Assembly (NCBI RefSeq): GCF_020164595.1
Contig: NZ_JAIQZE010000012.1
Span: 1-64,000, forward strand
Origin: Psychroflexus longus
Lineage (GTDB): Bacteria; Bacteroidota; Bacteroidia; Flavobacteriales; Flavobacteriaceae
Direction: 5' to 3'
DNA: 64,000 nucleotides
Below the pieces are notes generated by a model, which had not been told where the DNA came from, did no database searches, and was given only the letters and a program-made list of their open reading frames with translations. A program made the position numbers and the translations under genes. Shown in pieces: positions 20,420 to 28,081 of the stretch (position 1 is the stretch's first letter; the number at the start of each line of letters is the position of its first letter).

Positions 20420-20941
20420 TTATTCCTCTCTTTTTGAAAGTGTTGTAAGAATTCCAGAAAGTTTACCACCACTTGATTTTAGTGCTGATATAACGTTTTT
20501 AGCTGGAGATTGTAATAATCCTATGATATCACCTATCACCTCTTCTTTAGACTTAATGTCTACTAAAGCATCAAGATTTTCATCACCAACATAAACTGAT
20601 TCTGCAACGTAAGCCCCTTTCAAGATAGGCTTTTCATTTTTCTTTCTAAAGTTTTTAATAACTTTAGCTGGAGCATTTCCAGTTTCGGAAAGCATTATTG
20701 AAGTACTTCCTTTCAAAATACCTGTTAAGTCTCCGAATTCTTTATCTGTACTTTCCATAGCTTTAGCTAGGAGAGTGTTTTTAACTACCATCAACTTTAC
20801 GTCTGCTTTAAAGCAGGCACGTCTCAAGTCCGATGTTAAAGATGCGTTCAATCCTGAAATATCTGCTAAATATACATTTGATGAATCCGCTAACTTAGTA
20901 GTTAAATCTTTTATTACTATAGATTTCTCTTCTCTTGTCAT
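20420..20941 (-). CDS. rplJ: Ribosomal protein L10
   Basis: L10 anchors L12 dimers to the large subunit. Begins MTREEKSIVIKDLT and has the NTLLAKAMEST segment typical of L10. Length 173 residues. It follows rplA by nine bases and precedes rplL by 46. Confidence 0.96.
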   Translation of the reverse strand: MTREEKSIVIKDLTTKLADSSNVYLADISGLNASLTSDLRRACFKADVKLMVVKNTLLAKAMESTDKEFGDLTGILKGSTSIMLSETGNAPAKVIKNFRKKNEKPILKGAYVAESVYVGDENLDALVDIKSKEEVIGDIIGLLQSPAKNVISALKSSGGKLSGILTTLSKREE

Positions 20942-20950
20942 AACTTAAAA

Positions 20951-21649
20951 TTATTGCTCGGTAAATCGTTTAGTATCGATTTCAATACTTGGACTCATTG
21001 TGGAAGCGATATGGATACTTTTTATGTATGTACCTTTCACAACCTGAGGCTTAAGCTTGACGAGCGTCGTTAGTAATTCTCTTGCATTTCCAGCAATTTT
21101 TTCTGCATCAAAGGATACCTTACCTACAGCAGCATGAACGATACCAGTTTTATCAACTTTAAAGTCAATTTTACCAGCTTTTACGTCAGATACTGCTTTA
21201 GCGATATCCATAGTTACTGTACCGGTTTTAGGGTTGGGCATGAGCCCTCTTGGACCTAAAACTCTGCCTAACGGGCCTAATTTACCCATTACACTTGGCA
21301 TAGTGACAATAACGTCTACATCTGTCCATCCACCTTTGATTTTCTCAAGGTATTCATCAAGACCAACGTAGTCTGCACCAGCATCTTCAGCTTCTTTAGC
21401 TTTATCTGGAGTTACAAGAGCTAAGACTTTTACATCTTTACCTGTTCCGTGAGGTAGGGTTACTACACCACGAACCATTTGGTTAGCTTTCCTAGGATCA
21501 ACGTTAAGTCTTACAGCTAGATCAACTGACTCGTCGAAATTAGCGTAAGCCACATCTTTCAATAAAGCGGAGGCATCAGCTACTGAATAAGTTTTTGACT
21601 TATCCACTTTACCAACTGCTTCTTTTTGCTTCTTAGTTATTTTTGCCAT
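20951..21649 (-). CDS. rplA: Ribosomal protein L1
   Basis: L1 forms the mobile E-site stalk. Recognised by the signature around [17 protein letters not shown] with GPRGLM before it, and [18 protein letters not shown] near the N-terminus. Length 232 residues. It lies 15 bases after rplK. Confidence 0.97.
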   Translation of the reverse strand: MAKITKKQKEAVGKVDKSKTYSVADASALLKDVAYANFDESVDLAVRLNVDPRKANQMVRGVVTLPHGTGKDVKVLALVTPDKAKEAEDAGADYVGLDEYLEKIKGGWTDVDVIVTMPSVMGKLGPLGRVLGPRGLMPNPKTGTVTMDIAKAVSDVKAGKIDFKVDKTGIVHAAVGKVSFDAEKIAGNARELLTTLVKLKPQVVKGTYIKSIHIASTMSPSIEIDTKRFTEQ

Positions 21650-21664
21650 GTTAATTTCGTTTTG

Positions 21665-22102
21665 TTAAAATGGTGCATTACCTTTTACAGTTATACCCAT
21701 CGATCTTGCTGTACCGGCTACCATTTTCATTGCAGATTCGGTTGTAAATGCATTTAAATCTTGCATTTTGTCTTCAGCTATTGCTTTTATTTGATCCCAA
21801 GTTACAGAACCTACTTTTTTAGAGTTTGGTTCACCAGAGCCTTTCTTTAGTTTTGATGCTTCCATCAATTGTACTGCTGCAGGTGGAGTCTTGATAATAA
21901 AATCAAATGACTTATCTTTATAAACTGTTATTTCAACAGGTAAGATTTTTCCACTCTTATCTTGAGTTCTACCATTGAATTGCTTACAGAACTCCATGAT
22001 ATTTACCCCAGCAGCACCCAAAGCAGGTCCAACCGGTGGGGATGGGTTCGCTGCACCACCTCTTACCTGGAGTTTTACTACTTTACTTACTTCTTTTGCC
22101 AT
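21665..22102 (-). CDS. rplK: Ribosomal protein L11
   Basis: L11 binds the GTPase centre of 23S rRNA. Shows the Pro-rich [17 protein letters not shown] segment, [10 protein letters not shown] and the C-terminal RNA-binding motif ending in [12 protein letters not shown]. Length 145 residues. Confidence 0.97.
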   Translation of the reverse strand: MAKEVSKVVKLQVRGGAANPSPPVGPALGAAGVNIMEFCKQFNGRTQDKSGKILPVEITVYKDKSFDFIIKTPPAAVQLMEASKLKKGSGEPNSKKVGSVTWDQIKAIAEDKMQDLNAFTTESAMKMVAGTARSMGITVKGNAPF

Positions 22103-22176
22103 TTTTCAAAATTTAGTTGAATTGTTTTCAGTGGGAAGCATTATATTTAAAAACAACTCTATATTATATGTAACAT

Positions 22177-22728
22177 TTAAACTTTTTCTACTTGCATATA
22201 GCTAAGCTCAACTGGAGTTTTACGACCAAAAATCTTAACCATAACTTGTAATTTTCTTTTGTCTTCATTAATTTTTTCAATAGTTCCTGTAAAACTGTTG
22301 AAAGGGCCATCCACAACTTTAACGGATTCTCCTATATTGAATGGTATGGCGACATTTTCTGTTTGTACAGAAAGTTCGTCAACTTTACCAAGCATTCTAT
22401 TAACTTCTGATTTACGCATAGGAACTGGCTCACCTCTTTTAGTTTCACCTAGAAAACCTATAACTCCATTTACACCCTTAATAATATGACCAACTTCACC
22501 TTCAAGGTTTGCGTTAACCATTATATATCCTGGGAAATAAACTTTTTCTTTTGTTATTTTTTTTCCATTACGGATTTGAACAACGTTTTCTTTAGGCACC
22601 AAAATATCATCAACATAATCACTAAGACCTTGATGAGCAATTTCTTTTTCTATATAATCCTTGATTTTGCTTTCAGAGCCACTTATTGCTCTTACGACAT
22701 ACCATTTTTTTAAACCAGTCTCAGACAT
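22177..22728 (-). CDS. nusG: Transcription termination/antitermination factor NusG
   Basis: NusG binds the polymerase clamp and couples it to Rho or the ribosome. NGN domain (KKWYVVRAISGSESKIKDYIEKE), VYFPGYIMVNANLEGEV, and a C-terminal KOW domain (GESVKVVDGPFNSFTGTI). Length 183 residues. It follows secE by three bases. Confidence 0.97.
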   Translation of the reverse strand: MSETGLKKWYVVRAISGSESKIKDYIEKEIAHQGLSDYVDDILVPKENVVQIRNGKKITKEKVYFPGYIMVNANLEGEVGHIIKGVNGVIGFLGETKRGEPVPMRKSEVNRMLGKVDELSVQTENVAIPFNIGESVKVVDGPFNSFTGTIEKINEDKRKLQVMVKIFGRKTPVELSYMQVEKV

Positions 22729-22731
22729 GTA

Positions 22732-22929
22732 TTATGATTTAACCCAATTAAAATATTGCTTTACAGCGGCACTAAATACTTCATCAACTCCCCAAATAGC
22801 AAGCGAGAAAAGTATAGAAAAAACCGCAACAATTACCATGAGTTTTTGCCCCTCAGCCCAGGTTGGCCAAGTCACATGATTTCTTAATTCGTTGTAAGAC
22901 TCGCTTACGTAATTTTTAAAATTTGACAT
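22732..22929 (-). CDS. secE: Preprotein translocase subunit SecE
   Basis: A 65-residue single-span SecE: amphipathic N-terminal helix (YVSESYNELRNHVTWPTWAE) followed by one membrane helix. The ATG at 22929 is chosen, because a longer reading frame would run back into tRNA-Trp. Confidence 0.94.
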   Translation of the reverse strand: MSNFKNYVSESYNELRNHVTWPTWAEGQKLMVIVAVFSILFSLAIWGVDEVFSAAVKQYFNWVKS

Positions 22930-22944
22930 CTTCTTTAAGATTTG

Positions 22945-23017
22945 CACGGGTTGAGAGGCTCGAACTCCCGACACCTGGTTTTGGAGACCAGTGCTCTACC
23001 AACTGAGCTAAACCCGT
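22945..23017 (-). tRNA. tRNA-Trp (CCA)
   Basis: A 73-base cloverleaf with acceptor ACGGGTT / AACCCGT, discriminator G and an anticodon loop CTCCAAA. The 3' CCA is not fully encoded. It sits between tuf and secE, the usual position. Confidence 0.97.
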
Positions 23018-23084
23018 ATATTTTCATTTTTTAAAGCGTGCAAAGAAACAAAAATTCCTGCAGATAAAAAAGAAAATTTAAAAA

Positions 23085-23117
23085 GTTAAGGTATTCACCT
23101 TAAGTGAACACCTTAAC
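23085..23117 (-). terminator. Terminator after tuf
   Basis: A 14-base inverted repeat with one mismatch (GTTAAGGTATTCAC / GTGAACACCTTAAC), followed on the minus strand by TTTTTAAATTTTC. It lies between tuf and tRNA-Trp, so tRNA-Trp/secE need their own promoter or readthrough. Confidence 0.85.
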
Positions 23118-23140
23118 TGTATTATAGATATTAATCTAAA

Positions 23141-24325
23141 TTATAGTATTTCTGTAACCTGACCAGCACCTACTGTACGGCCTCCTTCACGGATTGCAAA
23201 TCTTAAACCAACGTTCAATGCAATTGGTTGAATCAATTCAACAGTGATGGTTAAGTTGTCACCTGGCATAACCATTTCCACTCCATCAGGAAGGTTGATT
23301 GTACCTGTAACGTCTGTTGTTCTTACGTAAAACTGTGGTCTGTAGTTATTATGGAATGGAGTGTGACGTCCACCTTCTTCTTTTTTCAAGATATAAACTT
23401 CAGCTTTGAATTTTCCATGTGGCTTGATAGAACCTGGCTTAGCGATAACCATACCTCTAGAGATTTGGCTTTTCTCAATACCTCTCAACAAGATACCAAC
23501 GTTATCACCAGCTTCTCCTCTATCAAGGATTTTACGGAACATTTCAACACCAGTAATTGTTGATTTCATGTTCTCTGCACCCATACCGTTGATTTCAACA
23601 GGGTCACCAGTATTAGCAACACCAGTTTCAATACGACCAGTCGCAACAGTTCCACGACCAGTAATAGAGAATACATCTTCAACAGGCATTAAGAAAGGCT
23701 TTTCAACATCTCTCTCTGGAAGTTCGATATATTCATCAACTGCCTCCATTAAGTCAAGAACAGTTTTTGACCACTTCTCATCTCCTTCCAATGCACCAAG
23801 TGCAGAACCAGAAATGACAGGAGCATTATCTCCATCATACTCGTAGAAAGAAAGCAAATCTCTTACTTCCATTTCAACTAATTCCAAAAGCTCCTCATCA
23901 TCAACAAGGTCAACTTTGTTTAAGAAAGTAACAATTCTTGGAATTCCAACTTGACGTCCTAAAAGAATATGCTCACGAGTTTGTGGCATTGGACCATCAG
24001 TTGCAGCAACAACAAGAATAGCACCGTCCATTTGAGCAGCACCAGTTACCATGTTTTTCACGTAATCGGCGTGACCTGGACAGTCAACGTGGGCGTAATG
24101 ACGATTTGCAGTTTGATATTCAACGTGAGAAGAGTTAATAGTAATACCACGCTCTTTTTCCTCAGGTGCATTATCAATTTGATCAAAAGCACTAGCTTCA
24201 GAATATCCAGCATCTGCCATTACTTTAGTGATAGCAGCTGTAAGTGTAGTTTTTCCGTGATCGACGTGTCCAATCGTACCTATATTAAGGTGTGGTTTGG
24301 ATCGATCAAAATTTTCCTTTGCCAT
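23141..24325 (-). CDS. tuf: Elongation factor Tu
   Basis: EF-Tu brings aminoacyl-tRNA to the ribosome. All G motifs are present: [28 protein letters not shown] and SGSAL. Length 394 residues. It is flanked by four tRNA genes upstream and tRNA-Trp downstream. Confidence 0.98.
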   Translation of the reverse strand: MAKENFDRSKPHLNIGTIGHVDHGKTTLTAAITKVMADAGYSEASAFDQIDNAPEEKERGITINSSHVEYQTANRHYAHVDCPGHADYVKNMVTGAAQMDGAILVVAATDGPMPQTREHILLGRQVGIPRIVTFLNKVDLVDDEELLELVEMEVRDLLSFYEYDGDNAPVISGSALGALEGDEKWSKTVLDLMEAVDEYIELPERDVEKPFLMPVEDVFSITGRGTVATGRIETGVANTGDPVEINGMGAENMKSTITGVEMFRKILDRGEAGDNVGILLRGIEKSQISRGMVIAKPGSIKPHGKFKAEVYILKKEEGGRHTPFHNNYRPQFYVRTTDVTGTINLPDGVEMVMPGDNLTITVELIQPIALNVGLRFAIREGGRTVGAGQVTEIL

Positions 24326-24419
24326 AGTAGTAAATTATTTAATCTTAGTTATATATTAGTGTTAATGTTTATAACAACATAAAAAGCCAACAAAACCAGG
24401 TTTTGAGACTTTAAAATTG

Positions 24420-24491
24420 AGCCAACGACGAGAATTGAACTCGTGACCTTTTCCTTACCAAGGAAACGCTCTACCCCTGAGCTACGTCGGC
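24420..24491 (-). tRNA. tRNA-Thr (GGT)
   Basis: Cloverleaf of 72 bases with acceptor GCCGACG / CGTTGGC and anticodon loop TTGGTAA. Confidence 0.96.
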
Positions 24492-24519
24492 AAGCAGATA
24501 TTGCATTAGATAAAAATAG

Positions 24520-24592
24520 AGCGGAAGACCGGGTTCGAACCGGCGACATTCAGCTTGGAAGGCTGACGCTCTACCAACTGAGCTACTTCCGC
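24520..24592 (-). tRNA. tRNA-Gly (TCC)
   Basis: Cloverleaf of 73 bases with acceptor GCGGAAG / CTTCCGC and anticodon loop CTTCCAA. Confidence 0.96.
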
Positions 24593-24642
24593 TTATTTAA
24601 TCAATATGTCAATGCAAAGTCTGGTGTTAACCGACTTGGTTG

Positions 24643-24724
24643 TGGGGAGAGCAGGATTCGAACCTGCGAAGGTAAAACCAACAGATTTACAGTCTGTCCT
24701 CGTTGGCCGCTTGAGTATCTCCCC
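24643..24724 (-). tRNA. tRNA-Tyr (GTA)
   Basis: A type II tRNA of 82 bases with long variable arm, acceptor GGGGAGA / TCTCCCC, discriminator A and anticodon loop CTGTAAA. Confidence 0.96.
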
Positions 24725-24757
24725 AAAATCTGATAATAGAACTAATTGAGGGACTCC

Positions 24758-24774
24758 CCTCGACTTCGCTCAGG
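24758..24774. repeat. Dispersed repeat core between tRNA genes
   Basis: CCTCGACTTCGCTCAGG lies between tRNA-Tyr and tRNA-Thr. The core TCGACTTCGCTCAG is present in reverse orientation at 63679-63692 and, with one change, at 63959-63972. Confidence 0.6.
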
Positions 24775-24847
24775 ATAAACTTCTCATCCTTAAACGAAAT
24801 AACTTCTATTTTCAACAATCATAAAATGAACATCGTCCTACACTTTG

Positions 24848-24921
24848 AGCCGATAGAGGGACTCGAACCCACGACCTGCTGATTACAAATCAGCTGCTCT
24901 AGCCAGCTGAGCTACATCGGC
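24848..24921 (-). tRNA. tRNA-Thr (TGT)
   Basis: Cloverleaf of 74 bases with acceptor GCCGATG / TATCGGC and anticodon loop TTTGTAA. It is the first gene of the tRNA-tuf cluster. Confidence 0.96.
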
Positions 24922-24959
24922 TTATCAGTATGTCAAACGCTACTTTTCGTAACGGACTG

Positions 24960-24990
24960 CAAATATAAAACGAATATTGGTATCTGAAAA
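24960..24990 (-). promoter_or_regulatory. Promoter of the tRNA-tuf cluster
   Basis: On the minus strand TATATTTG (-7) stands at 24960-24967 and TTTT at 24987-24990 with 19 bases between, fitting the Bacteroidota primary promoter pattern. The -7 element ends 38 bases before the tRNA-Thr. Confidence 0.6.
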
Positions 24991-25042
24991 TTATTTACCT
25001 CTTTTTTTTACAGAAAAAAGTGAATTTTCATTTCATTCTGAT

Positions 25043-25939
25043 TCAGTCTTCCTCTTTCCCTATGGATCTAGGGTGTGCTGCTGCATGAGCTTTACTTAAC
25101 TCCTTAAAATTTGAATGCGTATACACTTCTGTTGAAGCTAAACTGCTGTGTCCCAATAGTTCTTTAATCGCTGTAATTTCAGCACCCTTCTCTAAAAGAT
25201 GAGAAGCGAAGGCGTGACGAAGCAAGTGCGGACTCAACTTTTGCTTTATAGATACTTTTTTAAAATAAGAAGTGACCGTTCTGTAAACGAGATTGGGATA
25301 GATAGGTTTACCCTTGCTGGTGACGAATAAATCATCGCCAGTGTTTTCCACAGATTCTCGCACCTTCAAATAGTGATTGATAAGCGCCATAGTTGTTTTC
25401 ATCAAAGGAACTATTCTCTCTTTGTTTCTCTTACCAAGTACTTTCAACTGCTTTTGGCTAAAATTTACACTGGAGACTTTCAGGTCGATCAATTCCTGTC
25501 TTCGCATTCCTGTGGAATACAAAAGATCAATGATGAGATGATCCCTAAGTCCTACAAAGGTTGAATCCTCAAAATAGTTTGAGATGTCTTCAAGTTCCTT
25601 AAGCGAGAAGACTTCCTGCTCTCGCTTGGGAAGCTTTAGAGATTTGTGCTTAAGCATAGGATTAACCTCAATTGCTTTAATTTTCATTAAAAACCTGTAA
25701 AAAGTTTTAAGAGATGATAACTTCCGGTTGATCGTTTTGTGAGTCAAATCTTTATCAACAAAACTAACAACCCATCGCCTTATCATGGGATAATTGACTT
25801 CAGCTAAATCTTTGGTGTCATAATTTTCAGAAATAAACGATTGAAATTGATTTAAATCTGAAGCATAAGAAGTCAATGTATGCTGAGCATAATTTTTCTC
25901 AAACTGAAGATAATCTGTAAAAGCTTGAATATGTTCCAT
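25043..25939 (-). CDS. xerC: Tyrosine recombinase XerC/XerD family
   Basis: A site-specific recombinase, probably the chromosome-dimer resolving Xer protein. N-terminal SAM-like domain (residues 1-90), catalytic domain with Arg in TGMRRQEL, HLLRHAFASHLL (HxxR), LGHSS and the nucleophile Tyr in TEVYTHSNF. At 298 residues it matches XerC/D rather than phage integrases, and no att-like repeats surround it. The ATG immediately follows the T-run of an upstream terminator. Confidence 0.88.
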   Translation of the reverse strand: MEHIQAFTDYLQFEKNYAQHTLTSYASDLNQFQSFISENYDTKDLAEVNYPMIRRWVVSFVDKDLTHKTINRKLSSLKTFYRFLMKIKAIEVNPMLKHKSLKLPKREQEVFSLKELEDISNYFEDSTFVGLRDHLIIDLLYSTGMRRQELIDLKVSSVNFSQKQLKVLGKRNKERIVPLMKTTMALINHYLKVRESVENTGDDLFVTSKGKPIYPNLVYRTVTSYFKKVSIKQKLSPHLLRHAFASHLLEKGAEITAIKELLGHSSLASTEVYTHSNFKELSKAHAAAHPRSIGKEED

Positions 25940-25944
25940 AAAAA

Positions 25945-25973
25945 AACCATGTGCTCTTTAGAAACACATGGTT
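25945..25973 (-). terminator. Terminator after the acyl-CoA dehydrogenase gene
   Basis: Stem AACCATGTG / CACATGGTT with an 11-base loop, followed on the minus strand by a run of T that ends at the xerC start codon. Confidence 0.8.
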
Positions 25974-25996
25974 ACAAATTTATCAATTAAAAGCAA

Positions 25997-27163
25997 TTAG
26001 GTCGCCGGCTTATAGTCTTTGTTATCAATTACCATTTTTGCAATGATTTCTTTCAAAATTTCTGAAGTTCCACCACCAATAGGACCTAGTCGGCTATCAC
26101 GGAACATTCTTGCTAAAGGATAATCTTCTACATAGCCATAACCACCCAGCATTTGTAAGCAATCATAAATCACCTCATCTGCAATTTTAGTGGAAAGCAA
26201 TTTGGACATGGTGGCTTCTTTAACCACATATTCGCCTTCATCCAGACGTTTAGCTGTTGTATAATTGAAGGCTTTAGCCATTTCCACTTCACTAGTTCTT
26301 TCAGCAATTTTATGTCTTAATGCCTGAAATTTATTTATAGTTTGTCCAAAAGCTTCTCGCTCAGACATGTATTGCATAGCGTAATCCAAAGCATATTCAG
26401 CTCTGGCATGCGCATTCACTCCCATGATCAAACGCTCCAAGGCAAAGTGCTGCATAATGTAGGGGAATCCTTGATTACGTTCTCCCATCAAGTGAGATTT
26501 TGGTATCTCGACATTATCAAAAGCCAACTCTGCTGTATCAGATGCTCTCCAGCCTAGTTTGTTGAGTTTGGTTGCAGAAATTCCGGGGGTATCTCTATCT
26601 ACCAAGAAAATACTCATGCCTTTTCCGCCTTTTTCCGGAGCGGTTTTGGCGGCAACTATAAGATAATCTGAATATACACCATTGGTGATAAAAGTCTTAG
26701 ATCCGTTGATCACGAATGAATCGTCTTTTTCTACGGCTGTTGTTTTCATCCCGGCAACATCAGACCCTCCAAAAGGTTCTGTGATACACAAACAACCTAT
26801 CATATCTCCATTGATAGAGGCCGTGAGGTATTTTTCTTTGATTTCTTCGCTACCTTCTTTGTTCACGTGGGTCATCGCCAAGTAAGCGTGAGCCCAAATA
26901 GCTGCAGCAAATCCTCCTGAATTTATCTTCTGTAATTCTTCTAAAAGTATAATGGTGTAGAATAAATCTAAATCTAAGCCTCCATATTTTTCTGGGTAAG
27001 CCAGGCCGAAGTAACCCATTTCGCCAAACTTCTTCCATATAAAACGCTCTATCGTTCCTTCTTCTTCCCACTTATCCAGATGCGGAACTACTTCTTTCTG
27101 AAGAAATTCCTGTAAACTTTTTCTGAACATCTCGTGTTCTTCACTAAAATACATATGATTCAT
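25997..27163 (-). CDS. Acyl-CoA dehydrogenase
   Basis: An FAD flavoenzyme that oxidises acyl-CoA to the 2-enoyl form, passing electrons to ETF. Signatures visible are CITEPFGGSDVAGMKTTA (flavin/substrate contact) and the C-terminal QMLGGYGYVEDYPLARMFRD with the GGTSEI loop. Length 388 residues. The catalytic base is expected in the GPIGGGTSEI region, which here carries no Glu before GGTSE other than the one after it. Substrate chain length is not evident. Last gene of a three-gene unit. Confidence 0.92.
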   Translation of the reverse strand: MNHMYFSEEHEMFRKSLQEFLQKEVVPHLDKWEEEGTIERFIWKKFGEMGYFGLAYPEKYGGLDLDLFYTIILLEELQKINSGGFAAAIWAHAYLAMTHVNKEGSEEIKEKYLTASINGDMIGCLCITEPFGGSDVAGMKTTAVEKDDSFVINGSKTFITNGVYSDYLIVAAKTAPEKGGKGMSIFLVDRDTPGISATKLNKLGWRASDTAELAFDNVEIPKSHLMGERNQGFPYIMQHFALERLIMGVNAHARAEYALDYAMQYMSEREAFGQTINKFQALRHKIAERTSEVEMAKAFNYTTAKRLDEGEYVVKEATMSKLLSTKIADEVIYDCLQMLGGYGYVEDYPLARMFRDSRLGPIGGGTSEILKEIIAKMVIDNKDYKPAT

Positions 27164-27187
27164 ATCTTATTATCTAATTTTTGAGTA

Positions 27188-28072
27188 TTATTCTTTAATT
27201 TCCAAATATAATTGAATTCTATCTAATTTATAGTTAGGAAAATCTTCAATTTTTGACAATTCTTCAAAATCATCAATACCTTCTCTTAATTTTATGAAAT
27301 TGACAATAACTCTCGCCTGTTCATAATCAAAATACGGTAACTCAGATAATTCCAAAACACTTATAGTATTGATATCTTTTTTCTGTACTTCCATCGGACT
27401 CTTGAGCGCAATTCTCTCTTTGAGATTTTCAATGACGTCGTATTTTAATCCATAAACGTCTTTCAATTGAATCATATCTACAAAGCCTCCCAACTTATCT
27501 CTATAGGTTATGATTCGACTGGACAAAGCCTCACCAATTCCCGACACCTCCATCAAATCAGAGGCTGTAACTGTATTGAGGTCTTTCTTTTCAGCGTAAG
27601 TCAACAAATTGATACTTTTGGCATTAGACTTCCTTTGTTCTGCCATAACAACCCACTCAGGGAATTTAAAATATGGACCATATTCTTTCATCCATTCGTC
27701 AGTAACCTGTGTAACTTTTTGGAAGTCGGCTTTAGAGTTGATCCACTTATCTTCAGCCCTGTAGTCTAATAATCTATCAATTTGATCAACCGTCATCTCT
27801 AAAGTATAGCCTTTATAATCATCGATAAAATTAGGATTAAAAGGATAAATGACTCGCTGAGACTCAAGGCTTTGTTTAATTTTTAACGAATCTACAAGGC
27901 GTTGAATAGAATCTTCTATTTTGGTTAATTCGTCAGCTCGATGAGTCTTTGAAAAAGAATTCAAACTCCAGTAGTTAAGACCTACACCCAAAATCAAGAT
28001 CAGACAAAACAAAAAAATTCCGTTTCGATCACCTTTAGTGTAGCCGAAACGGAATTTTTTAGTCGTATTCAT
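27188..28072 (-). CDS. Membrane-anchored helix-hairpin-helix protein (ComEA-like)
   Basis: One N-terminal membrane helix (about residues 18-38), a charged linker, then two helix-hairpin-helix modules, the first in VSGIGEALSSRIITYRDKLGGF and the second near LPYFDYEQARVIVNFI. Such proteins resemble the DNA-uptake receptor ComEA. DNA binding outside the cytoplasmic membrane is inferred. It starts nine bases after the symporter gene and ends 24 bases before the dehydrogenase gene. Length 294 residues. Confidence 0.8.
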   Translation of the reverse strand: MNTTKKFRFGYTKGDRNGIFLFCLILILGVGLNYWSLNSFSKTHRADELTKIEDSIQRLVDSLKIKQSLESQRVIYPFNPNFIDDYKGYTLEMTVDQIDRLLDYRAEDKWINSKADFQKVTQVTDEWMKEYGPYFKFPEWVVMAEQRKSNAKSINLLTYAEKKDLNTVTASDLMEVSGIGEALSSRIITYRDKLGGFVDMIQLKDVYGLKYDVIENLKERIALKSPMEVQKKDINTISVLELSELPYFDYEQARVIVNFIKLREGIDDFEELSKIEDFPNYKLDRIQLYLEIKE

Positions 28073-28081
28073 CAGTAGTTA

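Noticed and set aside
22930-22974. Longer N-terminus for SecE
   Set aside because: The added codons are complementary to tRNA-Trp and are not SecE-like.
24349-24733. Open frames across the tRNA genes
   Set aside because: They translate tRNA sequence in both directions and have no protein features.
25043-25939. xerC as integrase of an integrated element
   Set aside because: Length and sequence fit housekeeping XerC/D. Although tRNA genes are near, there is no direct repeat of a tRNA 3' end nor phage or conjugation genes.
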